Assembly (NCBI GenBank): GCA_964528055.1
Contig: CAZGQM010000005.1
Coordinates: 124,001-188,000, forward strand
DNA from: Geoanaerobacter sp964528055
GTDB taxonomy: Bacteria; Desulfobacterota; Desulfuromonadia; Geobacterales; DSM-12255
Length of the DNA: 64,000 bases
Direction of reading: 5' to 3'
Part shown: positions 40,304-49,879 of the stretch, in pieces
Numbering within the stretch: the first letter of the stretch is position 1
Layout of the letters: each line of letters begins with the position of its first letter
The notes under the pieces: generated by a model
The model's input: the letters and a program-made list of their open reading frames with translations, nothing else
Told to the model about the DNA's origin: nothing
Database searches by the model: none
Translations under genes and position numbers: made by a program

Positions 40304-42601
40304 ATGCCAGTAGTCAAGCTTTCAGATGACAGTCAGATCCCGGTTCCTTCGGAAATCAGAGAGTCGCTTGGGATTAAGCCCGGTGATCCCCTTCTTCTTG
40401 AAGCGACCAGTGAAGGGCTCTTTGTCCGAAGGTTAGTGAAGACTCCTTCTGCTGCCGAATCCTTAATATCTGCCATCAATCTCAAAAACCTGGCCACTCC
40501 GATGCAGTTCATAAAAGGGGTTGGCCCAAAGCTTGCCGAAACCCTGGCCAAGAAGGGTGTTGCCACGGTCGAGGACGCCCTTTACCTTCTCCCCAATCGA
40601 TACGAGGACAGAAGTCATGTTACCCCAATTGCGCGACTGGCAATTGGATCTACCCAAGTCTTTCATGGCGAGGTTGTCACCGCAGAGGCCATGACCACCA
40701 AGGGTGGGCGTCGCTACTTCGAGGCGTTGGTCAAGGACACTAGCGGCATCATCTCCCTTAAGTGGTTCAATTTTAATCCGGTATTCATGAAACGGAGCTG
40801 GCGGACAGGGCGTCACGGCATATTCACCGGCCAGGTTGGGCAGTATGGTGTGCAGCTGGAGGTTCATCACCCTGAGGTTGAATGGATGGCCACAGGGGAG
40901 GGTGTCGAGGATGCCCTGCACCGCGATCCTGCGAGCTACGGCCGTATCGTGCCGATCTACCCTCTGACGGAAGGGCTTTCCCAGAAGGTCATGCGCAAGG
41001 TGCTTAAAGAGACGGTTGAGCGCTTTGCAGGATCCGTTGCGGATCACCTTCCGGAGCGGATCAGGCAACGCCACTCCCTGCTCCCAATCGCTCAAGCTCT
41101 CCGCGAGGTTCATTTTCCTGAGAGCTGCACAGATATTGAGCACCTCAATAAAGGGGATTTCCAGGCTCACCAGACACTTGTCTTTGACGAGCTCTTCTTC
41201 CTTGAGCTCGGCATGGCCCTGAAAAAACGCGGGGTAGCTCTTGAAGAAGGGATACCGTTCTCCGTCACCCACAGGTATACCAGGCCTCTCCTCCATATGC
41301 TGCCATTCCAGTTGACCGTTGCCCAGCGTCGTGTCCTGACGGAGATAAAAGCGGATATGATTGCGCCGCACCCGATGCACAGGCTGGTGCAGGGTGACGT
41401 AGGGAGCGGCAAGACACTGGTTGCTCTGATGGCAGCGCTGGTAGCCGTTGAGAACGGTTATCAGGTGGCGATAATGGCACCGACCGAGATACTTGCCGAG
41501 CAGCATTTTCTGAACATCCACCGCTGGTGCGAAGAGCTTGGCGTGTCGGTACTGCTCCTTACCTCCTCGTTCAAGGGAAAAGCCCGTACTGCAGCACTTG
41601 CCGCCATTGCAGACGGGTCGGCGCAGATAGTTATCGGAACCCACTCGGTTATACAGGAAAAGATAGAGTTCAGCCGCCTTGGCCTTGGAATTATAGATGA
41701 ACAGCACCGTTTCGGCGTACTGCAGCGAGGCATACTGAAGAAGAAGGGTGTTAGCCCGGATATTCTGGTCATGACAGCAACTCCGATCCCTCGAACCCTA
41801 GCCATGACGGTATTTGGCGACCTTTCACTATCCGTGATAGATGAACTCCCTCCAGGGCGAACTCCGGTGGAAACCCGCGTCTGCTTCGAGTCCAGACGTC
41901 TTCAGGTCTACGGTGCAATCCGTGATGATATCCGTAAAGGAAGACAGGCCTATCTCATCTATCCGCTTGTTGAGGAATCCGAGAAGTCTGAGTTGAAGGC
42001 TGCTGCGCAGATGGCAGAGCACCTTCAGAGGGATATTTTCCCCGAGTTCCGGGTAGGATTGCTGCATGGCAGGATGAAACCGGAGGAGAAGGAGGAGGTC
42101 ATGCGTTCCTTCAAGTCGTGTGACACCGATATCCTGGTTGCAACAACAGTCATTGAGGTAGGCATAGACGTACCCAATGCCACGGTGATGGTGATCGAGC
42201 ACGCCGAGCGTTTCGGGCTTTCACAATTGCACCAGTTGCGCGGAAGGGTCGGGCGGGGGAGCGAAAAATCGCGCTGCTTCCTTCTCTCCACAGGAAAATT
42301 ATCGGAAGATGGAGAAAAAAGGCTTCGTGTAATGGAATCGACCACCGACGGTTTCCGAATTGCCGAGGCTGATCTTGAGATCCGAGGGCCTGGCGATTTT
42401 CTCGGCACCCGTCAGACAGGTCTTCCCGAATTCCGAGTTGCCAACATCCTGCGTGATGTCCGGATTCTGGAAGAGGCCCGCAAAGAGGCTTTCGCCCTGG
42501 TTGAGCAGGATCCCGACCTGAAGTTGCCTGTGCACACAGGGCTTAAGGGAGAACTTCTAAGGCGCTGGGGCGGCAGGCTGGAACTGGCGGGGGTGGCGTA
42601 A
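40304..42601 (+). CDS. recG: ATP-dependent DNA helicase RecG with AbrB-like N-terminal domain
   Basis: 765 residues; RecG is usually about 690. Residues 1-45 (VVKLSDDSQIPVPSEIRESLGIKPGDPLLL) have the swapped-hairpin AbrB/SpoVT pattern. RecG proper starts at about residue 66 (MQFIKGVGPKLAETLAKKGV) with the wedge domain, then Walker A GDVGSGKT, motif II DEQH, motif III TATPIPRT, and HQLRGRVGRGS. It resolves stalled replication forks and Holliday junctions. The start has no ribosome-binding site and sits nine bases after a strong terminator, so expression must come through it or from a promoter inside the preceding gene. Confidence 0.93.
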   Translation: MPVVKLSDDSQIPVPSEIRESLGIKPGDPLLLEATSEGLFVRRLVKTPSAAESLISAINLKNLATPMQFIKGVGPKLAETLAKKGVATVEDALYLLPNRYEDRSHVTPIARLAIGSTQVFHGEVVTAEAMTTKGGRRYFEALVKDTSGIISLKWFNFNPVFMKRSWRTGRHGIFTGQVGQYGVQLEVHHPEVEWMATGEGVEDALHRDPASYGRIVPIYPLTEGLSQKVMRKVLKETVERFAGSVADHLPERIRQRHSLLPIAQALREVHFPESCTDIEHLNKGDFQAHQTLVFDELFFLELGMALKKRGVALEEGIPFSVTHRYTRPLLHMLPFQLTVAQRRVLTEIKADMIAPHPMHRLVQGDVGSGKTLVALMAALVAVENGYQVAIMAPTEILAEQHFLNIHRWCEELGVSVLLLTSSFKGKARTAALAAIADGSAQIVIGTHSVIQEKIEFSRLGLGIIDEQHRFGVLQRGILKKKGVSPDILVMTATPIPRTLAMTVFGDLSLSVIDELPPGRTPVETRVCFESRRLQVYGAIRDDIRKGRQAYLIYPLVEESEKSELKAAAQMAEHLQRDIFPEFRVGLLHGRMKPEEKEEVMRSFKSCDTDILVATTVIEVGIDVPNATVMVIEHAERFGLSQLHQLRGRVGRGSEKSRCFLLSTGKLSEDGEKRLRVMESTTDGFRIAEADLEIRGPGDFLGTRQTGLPEFRVANILRDVRILEEARKEAFALVEQDPDLKLPVHTGLKGELLRRWGGRLELAGVA

Positions 42602-42687
42602 GGCTCTATCCAATCCCGTATAATCTGTTAAAATTTTGCTTTGCCGCTAGATACTGCAAACCCCGATTCCCTACCAGAGGAATATCG

Positions 42688-44007
42688 ATGTCTCGAATAA
42701 CCATTGCCTGCCCGCTGTGCAACTTTTCCCGAGAAATTGATGAGTTGGAAATCCCCCAAGGGGTAACCGGTGGAACCTGCCCTAAATGTCGGCAGAGGTT
42801 CACGCTGCGCGAGGCTATAAAACCCTTGGTTCCGGATGTAAAGCTCACGCAGGCTGAGTCTGATCCCATTGCCTCACTAAAACACCCACCACCTCTTGAT
42901 CCATCGGAGATTCATCCGAAGGTTAATGCTTCAGAAAAGCCCCGTCCGCGCAACCTCGAGTTTTCCTTCACCGGTACAGGACGAGACTACTTCGGTATCT
43001 GGATCGTAAATACCCTCCTGAAGATTCTCACCTTAGGTGTTTATTCAGCCTGGGCCAAAGTTCGGAAGCGTCGCTATTTTTATGGGAACACCTTTCTCAA
43101 TAACGCTGCCTTCGACTATCTAGCCGAGCCAAAGATTCTGTTCAGGGGGTGGATCATCGCTGCTGCATTCTTTCTCCTCTATTCGATTGGCAGTAAGGTA
43201 AGTCCTTTACTTAGCAGCATGCTCGGAGTTCTCTTTTTCATTGGCATGCCGTGGCTGATCGTCCGCTCCCGTGTATTCAACCTGAAAAACTCCGAGCACC
43301 GTAACATTCGCTTCACCTTCAACGCTGATTATCGCGAGGCATACGTGGTGTTTGCCGGGCTTCCATTCCTTCTGCCGTTCACATTTGGCCTAATATTTCC
43401 TTATATCATCTATCGTCAGAAGAAATTTTTCGCAGAGAATAGTGGCTACGGTAGAACACGCTGCACATTTGACGCAAAAATAAAAGAATTTTACCTGATT
43501 TTCCTGAAGGCGGCAGGCTGGTTTGTTATTCTTCTTGTAGGGTTCCTCGTGGCGACCTATTTTCTCTCGGCAACTGCCCGCGAGTTCTCACCTCTCTTGC
43601 TGAGCGGGAGTTCAACAGACATGAAGACGATCCAAAAGGGGGTTGTTGTCATGGTGATTATTACTCTGGTTGGGCTTAATTTTATCTATCTGTATTTTGC
43701 GGTCTACGTTCAGACAGCCTTGGCAAATCTCACATGGAATGCAACCCGGATCAAAAACAGCCGCTTTGTGAGTACCCTAAGGGTTCGAGATATGGCCTGG
43801 CTCTATATCTCTAGTGCAGTAGCAATTCTCTGTTCATTTGGACTTCTGATCCCCTGGGCATCTATCAGGATCACTCGCTATCGATTTGAAAACCTGACAC
43901 TTAATCTGTGTGACGATATGGAAGGGTTCCGCGGCTGGGGTCATTCGGGGGTTGGCCCAGCAGGTGAAGAGATTGGCGACATGTTTGGGGTAGATATAGG
44001 TCTATGA
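42688..44007 (+). CDS. DUF898 (YjgN-family) membrane protein with zinc-ribbon N-terminus
   Basis: 439 residues. The N-terminus is a zinc ribbon (C-x2-C in ACPLC and C-x2-C in CPKC), like the MJ0042 domain. After a short linker, the DUF898 domain follows with ILTLGVYSAWAKVRKRRYFYGNTF and at least six membrane segments. The function of YjgN-type proteins is unknown. Its stop is overlapped by the M48 peptidase start (ATGA), so the two are coupled, as often in this family. Confidence 0.88.
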   Translation: MSRITIACPLCNFSREIDELEIPQGVTGGTCPKCRQRFTLREAIKPLVPDVKLTQAESDPIASLKHPPPLDPSEIHPKVNASEKPRPRNLEFSFTGTGRDYFGIWIVNTLLKILTLGVYSAWAKVRKRRYFYGNTFLNNAAFDYLAEPKILFRGWIIAAAFFLLYSIGSKVSPLLSSMLGVLFFIGMPWLIVRSRVFNLKNSEHRNIRFTFNADYREAYVVFAGLPFLLPFTFGLIFPYIIYRQKKFFAENSGYGRTRCTFDAKIKEFYLIFLKAAGWFVILLVGFLVATYFLSATAREFSPLLLSGSSTDMKTIQKGVVVMVIITLVGLNFIYLYFAVYVQTALANLTWNATRIKNSRFVSTLRVRDMAWLYISSAVAILCSFGLLIPWASIRITRYRFENLTLNLCDDMEGFRGWGHSGVGPAGEEIGDMFGVDIGL

Positions 44008-45056
44008 GCTCTATTCGTGGGTACTATTACGATGGAAGAAGCTCTGCCCGGATCAAAGTTGAAATTGAGCGCGTTGGCTCAAATCTGAGGCTTCACGGTG
44101 AGGGATTGGAGAGAAGCTTCCCTGTTGCGTCAGTTCGCATCTCACCGAGGGTAGGTGATGTTCGGCGATCCATTCGCTTCCCTGATGCGTCCCTTTGCGA
44201 GATTATCAACGACTCTTCGTTTGACCAGCTACTTGATGGGGATGGTTCCGGACGTCTCCAGCGCCTGCTACAACAATGGGAGCGAAGCGTTCCCTTGACT
44301 CTGCTGGCTCTTCTGCTTACTTTAGTGGTTATCATGGGTTTCATAAGATATGCGGTGCCAGCAATTGCACGGTATGTAGCATACGCAGTCCCTTCAGCCT
44401 CGGAAGTTTCTCTTGGCAAGGAGTCGCTTGCGATTCTCGACAGGTATGTGATGAAGCCGTCCAAGCTTCCGGAAGCCAGGCGCCGCAGTTTAACAGTTTT
44501 GTTTGTAAGGATGAAGGAGTCCCTGCCCGATTCAAAGGGTTACCAGATCGAGTTTCGTAACAGTGAGCAGGCAGGAGCCAATGCCTTTGCCCTCCCAGGC
44601 GGGACGATCATTCTTACCGATGCAATGGTTGAGCTTGTAAAGAGCGACGAGGAACTGACAGGAGTGATTGCACATGAGGCTGGACACGTCCATTCAAGAC
44701 ATGCCCTTCGCCATGTCCTGCAAAGTACCGGCACAGGTCTTCTCATTGCTGCCGTCACAGGTGATATCACCTCCATAACATCACTTTCGGCAACTATCCC
44801 CACTGCACTAATAAATGCTGGCTATTCCCGCGAGTTTGAAAACGAGGCCGATGATGCTGCAGTAGCCTATCTTCTCAAGGCAGGGATTCAACCAAGGGTC
44901 TACGCTGATACGCTTGCCCGGCTTCAGGCAGAGCACGACAAAAAGAGCGGAGAGAAAGGCGCTTCCCACTCATGGTCACCCATGGATCTCCTCTCCACTC
45001 ACCCGGTAACCTCGGAAAGGATCAAACGGGTGCTTGCGCCGCACCCTGCCAGATAA
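44004..45056 (+). CDS. M48 family membrane-associated metallopeptidase
   Basis: 350 residues. The N-terminal 90 residues form a beta-rich domain found before M48 in these proteins (YYYDGRSSARIKVEIE). A single membrane segment lies at about residues 95-115. The zinc motif is HEAGH in IAHEAGHVHSRHAL, with the third ligand Glu in EFENEADDAAVAYL. It should be anchored in the membrane and cut membrane or periplasmic proteins. It is translated with the DUF898 gene, so the two likely act together; the substrate is unknown. Confidence 0.9.
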   Translation: MSSIRGYYYDGRSSARIKVEIERVGSNLRLHGEGLERSFPVASVRISPRVGDVRRSIRFPDASLCEIINDSSFDQLLDGDGSGRLQRLLQQWERSVPLTLLALLLTLVVIMGFIRYAVPAIARYVAYAVPSASEVSLGKESLAILDRYVMKPSKLPEARRRSLTVLFVRMKESLPDSKGYQIEFRNSEQAGANAFALPGGTIILTDAMVELVKSDEELTGVIAHEAGHVHSRHALRHVLQSTGTGLLIAAVTGDITSITSLSATIPTALINAGYSREFENEADDAAVAYLLKAGIQPRVYADTLARLQAEHDKKSGEKGASHSWSPMDLLSTHPVTSERIKRVLAPHPAR

Positions 45057-45117
45057 TACCGTTACTCATGAATAATCCATAAAGAGTGTGCACAAAAAAT
45101 CATAGGAGTTTGGATAT

Positions 45118-45465
45118 ATGGGGATCACATCAATTTTGTCCGCAGCACTGAAGCACATTCCCATGGATCAGGTCACCACGATCGCGATGCAGTATGGCCC
45201 TGATATCATCAAAAAATTCAAGGAAAAGATACAATCAGCTGAGACGAATACTGCAGTGAACGTGGGAGAGCTTTCCGAGAGCATTCAGGTATTGGAAGCT
45301 GCGCTTATACATCAGAAAGAGATGATCGAGTTGCAGAACAACAACATCCTGCTACTTGAGGTTAAAATGAAAACTTTCCAGGCAAGATTGGTGCTTTGTA
45401 TGATGATAACGTCGGGCTCTGCATTCTTGTCATTGGCTCTCCTTGTAATACTGCTTAGACATTAG
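45118..45465 (+). CDS. Small coiled-coil membrane-anchored protein
   Basis: 115 residues. The first 35 residues are amphipathic (MGITSILSAALKHIPMDQ), then a helical segment with heptad features (LSESIQVLEAALIHQKEMIELQ), and one C-terminal membrane segment (SGSAFLSLALLVILL). AGGAG precedes the start. It might be a tail-anchored cytoplasmic protein. No family is recognised. It stands 61 bases after the M48 gene. Confidence 0.7.
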   Translation: MGITSILSAALKHIPMDQVTTIAMQYGPDIIKKFKEKIQSAETNTAVNVGELSESIQVLEAALIHQKEMIELQNNNILLLEVKMKTFQARLVLCMMITSGSAFLSLALLVILLRH

Positions 45466-45514
45466 GCTCAGTGAGTTAAGACAAACTCGGTGCAATGTCA
45501 ATCCCCTATAATTC

Positions 45515-45544
45515 TGTACAGTGTCACCATTTACAAGGTATAAT
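45515..45544 (+). promoter_or_regulatory. Possible promoter for the BI-1 family gene
   Basis: TATAAT at 45539-45544 is a perfect -10 element; the -35 match (TGTACA at 45515-45520, 18-base spacer) is weaker. It lies 38 bases before the start codon. Confidence 0.45.
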
Positions 45545-45581
45545 ATCACTGTAACTTAGTATGACTTGAAAGGACAATTCA

Positions 45582-46277
45582 ATGAACCAGTTTGATATCA
45601 ATTATTCTCGCACTCAGGATCAGATCGTCATTGCACAGAACACTCTCGTCAGGCAGGTTTATGCGTGGATGGGTATTGGGCTCCTTGTCACTGCACTGAT
45701 TGCCTTTATCACTCTTGCCTCACCGGCAATCCTCCAGACCATTGTCGGCAACAAGCTAGTTTTTTACGGGCTTATGCTCGGTGAACTAGGGCTGGTCATC
45801 GCAATTTCAGGTGCTATAAACCGGCTCAGCGAGGCCATGGCCACGTCGTTGTTTATCCTCTACTCAGCGTTGAACGGCGTTACTTTTTCCGTAATATTCC
45901 TTGTCTACACTGCTGACTCCATTGGTTCAACTTTTCTGGTTACCGCCAGCATGTTCGGGGTCATGAGTGGATATGGGTATTTCACGAGGAAAGACCTTAC
46001 CTCGTGGGGGAGTTTCCTCTTCATGGGGCTCATAGGTGTGGTTATCGCTTCTCTGGTTAATATCTTTGTAGGCAGCAGCGCCGTTTCATGGATAATCTCC
46101 TGCTGCGGTGTTATCGTATTCACCGGCCTAACCGCATACGATACCTGGAAGATCAAGGCTATGGCAGCTTCAGGCGTGGGGGGGAGGAAGCCGGCTATTC
46201 TCGGCGCACTTACCCTCTACCTTGATTTCATAAACCTGTTCCTGATGCTGCTTCGACTTGGGGGGGATCGTCGCTAA
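45582..46277 (+). CDS. Bax inhibitor-1 / YccA family membrane protein
   Basis: 231 residues with seven membrane helices. The family pattern is clear: RQVYAWMGIGLLVTALIAF at the start, a run TADSIGSTFLVTASMFGVMSGYGYFT, and TAYDTWKIKAMA with the conserved Asp near the end. Bacterial members such as YbhL/YccA are linked to membrane stress and control of FtsH, and some act as pH-sensitive calcium leak channels. The role here is not shown by neighbours. Confidence 0.92.
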   Translation: MNQFDINYSRTQDQIVIAQNTLVRQVYAWMGIGLLVTALIAFITLASPAILQTIVGNKLVFYGLMLGELGLVIAISGAINRLSEAMATSLFILYSALNGVTFSVIFLVYTADSIGSTFLVTASMFGVMSGYGYFTRKDLTSWGSFLFMGLIGVVIASLVNIFVGSSAVSWIISCCGVIVFTGLTAYDTWKIKAMAASGVGGRKPAILGALTLYLDFINLFLMLLRLGGDRR

Positions 46278-46320
46278 AGGCAAGTTCTATTCGGCAAGAG
46301 TAGCGCCTTGTAGCACAGAC

Positions 46321-46350
46321 TTGACATTGCACTTCCAATAAGGCGATTAT
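46321..46350 (+). promoter_or_regulatory. Possible promoter for ppnP-gluQRS
   Basis: TTGACA at 46321-46326, an 18-base spacer and GATTAT at 46345-46350. The -35 is perfect but the -10 is weak. Confidence 0.4.
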
Positions 46351-46382
46351 TGCTCTCTAGACAATTCAAGAGGAGGAGCTTA

Positions 46383-46697
46383 ATGTCCGAATTCAAAAAC
46401 GTCACGGTTATTAAGAAGGCCAACATTTACTTCGAAGGCACTGTCTCCAGCCGCACATTAATTTTTGGCGATGGGACCAAGAAAACCCTTGGAATGATGC
46501 AGCCTGGCGAATACACCTTTAACACCGGAGTAGCTGAGATCATGGAGATACTTGCGGGTGACCTACAATATAGGATCGGTGAACTCGGGGAGTGGAAGCA
46601 GGTCAATAGTGGCGAATCCTTCCAGATCCCCGGCAATTCGTCGTTTACCATGCGAGTAATGACTATCACAGACTACTGCTGTTCCTTCCTTGGATGA
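46383..46697 (+). CDS. ppnP: Pyrimidine/purine nucleoside phosphorylase
   Basis: 104 residues, start ATG 46383 after AGGAGGAG. A short cupin-like fold of the DUF1255 (YaiE) family: NVTVIKKANIYFEGTVSSRTLIF, GVMQPGEY-like MMQPGEYTF, and the end GNSSFTMRV. The E. coli protein PpnP cleaves many nucleosides with phosphate. The stop overlaps gluQRS by ATGA. A weak TTGACA/GATTAT promoter pair (46321-46350) may serve this unit. Confidence 0.85.
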   Translation: MSEFKNVTVIKKANIYFEGTVSSRTLIFGDGTKKTLGMMQPGEYTFNTGVAEIMEILAGDLQYRIGELGEWKQVNSGESFQIPGNSSFTMRVMTITDYCCSFLG

Positions 46698-47608
46698 ATC
46701 AGGTAATTCCTGTCGGTCGCTTTGCCCCTTCTCCAACCGGTCCTTTGCATATGGGATCTCTCGTGGCTGCCGTTGCGAGTTATGTCATCGCAAAGCGGGG
46801 AGGGGGCCGATGGCTTCTCAGAATGGAGGATCTTGACACCTTCCGGGTTAAGCAAAGCCATGCCTCTGAAATTCTTAAGTCGCTTGAATTGCTAGGATTA
46901 GAATGGGACGGAGTTGTGATGTTCCAGAGTCAACGGAATGAGGCTTATCAATCTGCCCTTGATCGGCTGTTGATGGACGGGAATGTTTATCTCTGCGGTT
47001 GCTCCAGAAAAGAGATTGCTCATTCTGCCACTGCTCCCCATGATGGTGAGGGTGAAACGGCCTACCCTGGTACCTGTCGCAGTGGTCTCAGTCACGGAAA
47101 GAAGCCCAAAGCCTATCGGGTGGTTGTAAGGGATCAGTCAGTAACATTTGTCGATATGGTAATGGGTGAACAGTTCTACGATCTGGCAAAAGTTTGCGGT
47201 GATTTCGTTGTAAAACGGGCAGACGGCCTATTTGCCTATCAACTGGCAGTGGTGGTAGACGATGCAGAACAGGGAGTTAATCAGGTGGTTCGTGGCTGTG
47301 ACCTGCTCTCTTCAACCCCCCGTCAAATCCATCTTCAGCGGCTCCTCAACTATGCAACTCCTGAATATTTCCACCTTCCGCTCGTTACAGGTCCAGGAGG
47401 CTGCAAGCTTTCAAAGCGGGACAATTCCGTCTCGCTGTCCGAAGGTGGCAACCTTCAAATGCGTAGTAGTAAACTCTTGATTGCCGCTCTTGAGTTTCTC
47501 GATCAAAACCCACCATGCCAACTTTTCTCTGCTCCTCCCTCGGAAATTCTGCAGTGGGCAGTGGGACATTTTGATCTCGGCGCAATTCATCGAATTCCGG
47601 CCCAATAG
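46694..47608 (+). CDS. gluQRS: Glutamyl-Q tRNA(Asp) synthetase
   Basis: 304 residues. It is a short class I synthetase with HIGH-type PLHMG in RFAPSPTGPLHMGSL, KMSKS-type LSKRD, and the zinc-binding cysteines in YLCGCSRKEI and YPGTCR. It lacks the anticodon-binding domain of GluRS, as do GluQRS enzymes, which attach Glu to queuosine in tRNA-Asp. The start ATG overlaps the ppnP stop. Confidence 0.92.
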   Translation: MNQVIPVGRFAPSPTGPLHMGSLVAAVASYVIAKRGGGRWLLRMEDLDTFRVKQSHASEILKSLELLGLEWDGVVMFQSQRNEAYQSALDRLLMDGNVYLCGCSRKEIAHSATAPHDGEGETAYPGTCRSGLSHGKKPKAYRVVVRDQSVTFVDMVMGEQFYDLAKVCGDFVVKRADGLFAYQLAVVVDDAEQGVNQVVRGCDLLSSTPRQIHLQRLLNYATPEYFHLPLVTGPGGCKLSKRDNSVSLSEGGNLQMRSSKLLIAALEFLDQNPPCQLFSAPPSEILQWAVGHFDLGAIHRIPAQ

Positions 47609-47802
47609 GATTTCCAAAATGAGCATGACCTTGATATTGTCAACAAATCGTCAAGCATTACTTGCAGCCCATAGTTGCTTATATGGTCAATTTGGATGCT
47701 GTCTGGACGAGGAAGTTTATTGTATAGCGAGGGGAAGGAATCTTTAAAGAAATGTCTCCAGAGTTGTGAATCGCTAGTATTTGCTGGCCCCTGTTCATTA
47801 GA
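47609..47802. other. Converging gap, nothing recognised
   Basis: 194 bases between gluQRS (plus) and the HD-GYP gene (minus). No clear hairpin with a T run was seen on either strand. Confidence 0.5.
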
Positions 47803-48930
47803 TCAGAGCAACTTGTGACCAGCGACCTCTTCCCAACTCTCACGGGGAATTTTAAGAAACTGATCTACAATAACCGGGTCGAATTGGGTATCTTTGCACT
47901 TTATCACTTCATCTATCATGGTCTGGAAAGGGAGAGCTTTACGGTAGCTTCGATCTGAGGTCATCGCATCAAGAGTATCTGCAAGAGAAAAAATCCGGGC
48001 AGATAGTGGAATTTCGTTCCCCTTCAAGCCGTTTGGATAGCCTGTTCCGTCATAACGTTCATGGTGGGTAAGTATAAAATCAGATGCTCCCCTCAAAAAC
48101 TTTATATCTGAAAGTATATCGTACCCTACCTTCGGGTGCTTCTTCATTTCAATCCATTCTTCCTGAGTCAGCTTGCCAGGTTTCAGCAGTATATTATCGG
48201 AAACGCCAATTTTGCCGATATCATGCAGTAAAGCTCCTTTTCCGATGATCGACAACTCAGGCTCCACAATTCCAAGATGCCTTGCCAACACTAGCGTATA
48301 ATTCATCACTCGTTCTGAATGTGACCCAACCTCACTCTCTCGTGCATCCAGGGAGCGGACTAATGCGGTAAGTGTGCTCTCATAAGAGATATTTATCTCT
48401 TCCATGGCTGCGCGGATAAGACGTGTCTGTTCAAGAACCTTTAATTCAAGTTCATTCTGGTATTTTCGGTTTTCCTGGATAAGCCGCCGCTTTTGCAGGG
48501 CGTTATTTGCCTTGAGCACGATATTGTCAATACTGAAAGGTTTTGTAATGTAATCGTCAGCACCAAGATGGATGCAGTTCAGGGCAGTTTCCATGTCGCT
48601 AAGGGCGGTGATCATCAGTACTGCAGTATCAGGGCTTACAGCTTTTAGATCACGTAGGAGTTCAAGCCCCGAAGTACCGGGCATCATAACATCGAGCAAC
48701 GCCAGGTCAATGTCGTGCTCTTTGAGAATTGCCAAGCCTTCTTCAGCATTACTGGACTGGAAACAGGTATACTCCTGACGGGACAGAGTCATAGTCAGAA
48801 GATCGCGTATCATCTGTTCGTCATCTACTATCAGAAGATTGGAACTCAATGAGCAATCCTCGTTACACAAAATTGGTATACTGGGTATATCATAAGGACT
48901 ATTTTGAAGCTTCAGAGATTTTTGAGTCAT
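47803..48930 (-). CDS. HD-GYP response regulator
   Basis: 375 residues. A receiver domain at about residues 30-145 has DDE at its start, the phospho-acceptor Asp in LALLDVMMPG, and K in YITKPF. After a helical linker (residues 150-180), the HD-GYP domain follows with HDIGKIGVSDNIL and HHERYDGTGYP. HD-GYP domains are c-di-GMP phosphodiesterases. It starts one base after the CheV stop, so the two are translationally linked, which suggests a chemotaxis or motility signal feeding c-di-GMP turnover. Confidence 0.92.
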   Translation of the reverse strand: MTQKSLKLQNSPYDIPSIPILCNEDCSLSSNLLIVDDEQMIRDLLTMTLSRQEYTCFQSSNAEEGLAILKEHDIDLALLDVMMPGTSGLELLRDLKAVSPDTAVLMITALSDMETALNCIHLGADDYITKPFSIDNIVLKANNALQKRRLIQENRKYQNELELKVLEQTRLIRAAMEEINISYESTLTALVRSLDARESEVGSHSERVMNYTLVLARHLGIVEPELSIIGKGALLHDIGKIGVSDNILLKPGKLTQEEWIEMKKHPKVGYDILSDIKFLRGASDFILTHHERYDGTGYPNGLKGNEIPLSARIFSLADTLDAMTSDRSYRKALPFQTMIDEVIKCKDTQFDPVIVDQFLKIPRESWEEVAGHKLL

Positions 48931-48931
48931 G

Positions 48932-49879
48932 CTAAGTCAGAATCAAACTGTCAGTCAGTGCAACAAGTTTCGGAAGGTCTGGTTTCGTAAGAATTCCCGC
49001 AGCACCAAGTGCCTGCCACTTGCGGATATTGTCATCGCTGGCAAGTGATGAAAATATGATTATCGGTAATTCTTTGAGGGTTTCATCTTTCTTTAAACGG
49101 GATGTAAGGTGGAGGCCGTCCATTTTTGGCATTTCAATGTCGGTTATAAGCAGAGAAAGCGTATCACTTAAGGGTACTCCTTGTTGCACTGCGTGTTCAT
49201 ATCTCTCCAAAACGACATTCAGAGCTTCCTCACCATTTTCCGCCTCTAGAACATTATATCCAGCAGCACGTAACGATGCACACATGGTGTTTCTTATAAA
49301 CGGTGAATCGTCAGCTACCAATACATTATACTTACTGCGATCACGAGGATGAGTGGTTTCGGGTAGTAAAGCGATATCGTCACTTAAAGCATATTCTCGA
49401 TAGAGTTCCCCAACGATCTTTTCAAAATCGAGTACGAGAATGATACGATTATCCATTTTAACTAGACCGGTCACTTGATTGCTGCTAGCGGTCTTAACCG
49501 GTGGTTCAACCTGCTCCCAGGATATGCGATAAATGCGTGATACGGAGTGAACCAGAATGGCTACAACCAGCCGGTTAAACTCAAGGACAATGATACGGTC
49601 GGCTTTAAGCTCTCCGACAGGTTTATTAAGCGTAACAGCGAGATCAACGACAGTGATTACCTTGTCCCGAAGCTTGATCATCCCAGGTAGGGCAGGGTGA
49701 CTGTTGAGAACTTTCCAGAGGTGGGGTAGGCGGATGATCTCTCTAACCTTTGCTACATTGACACCATAGTAACAGGGGACAATCTTCCCTTCATCATTGT
49801 ATTCATCGATACGAAATTCGACGATTTCCAATTCATTAGTATCACTTTCCAACAGTACTGCAGTATTTGCATTTTGCAT
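48932..49879 (-). CDS. cheV: Chemotaxis protein CheV (CheW domain plus receiver)
   Basis: 315 residues from ATG 49879, preceded by GAGAGG; the frame stays open upstream to 50002, but that part looks like non-coding leader. The CheW-like domain is at about residues 10-150 (VAKVREIIRLP, GMIKLRDKVITVVDLA). The receiver follows at about 180-310 with D-D at the start (VLVADDSPFIR), the acceptor Asp in LLITDIEMP, and TKPD in place of the usual K-P context. CheV couples receptors to CheA and adapts by phosphorylation. It is upstream of the HD-GYP gene. Confidence 0.92.
   Translation of the reverse strand: MQNANTAVLLESDTNELEIVEFRIDEYNDEGKIVPCYYGVNVAKVREIIRLPHLWKVLNSHPALPGMIKLRDKVITVVDLAVTLNKPVGELKADRIIVLEFNRLVVAILVHSVSRIYRISWEQVEPPVKTASSNQVTGLVKMDNRIILVLDFEKIVGELYREYALSDDIALLPETTHPRDRSKYNVLVADDSPFIRNTMCASLRAAGYNVLEAENGEEALNVVLERYEHAVQQGVPLSDTLSLLITDIEMPKMDGLHLTSRLKKDETLKELPIIIFSSLASDDNIRKWQALGAAGILTKPDLPKLVALTDSLILT

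Noticed and set aside
47481..47747. Plus-strand frame across the end of gluQRS
   Set aside because: Mostly a shadow of gluQRS; the part beyond its stop has no ribosome site or family features.
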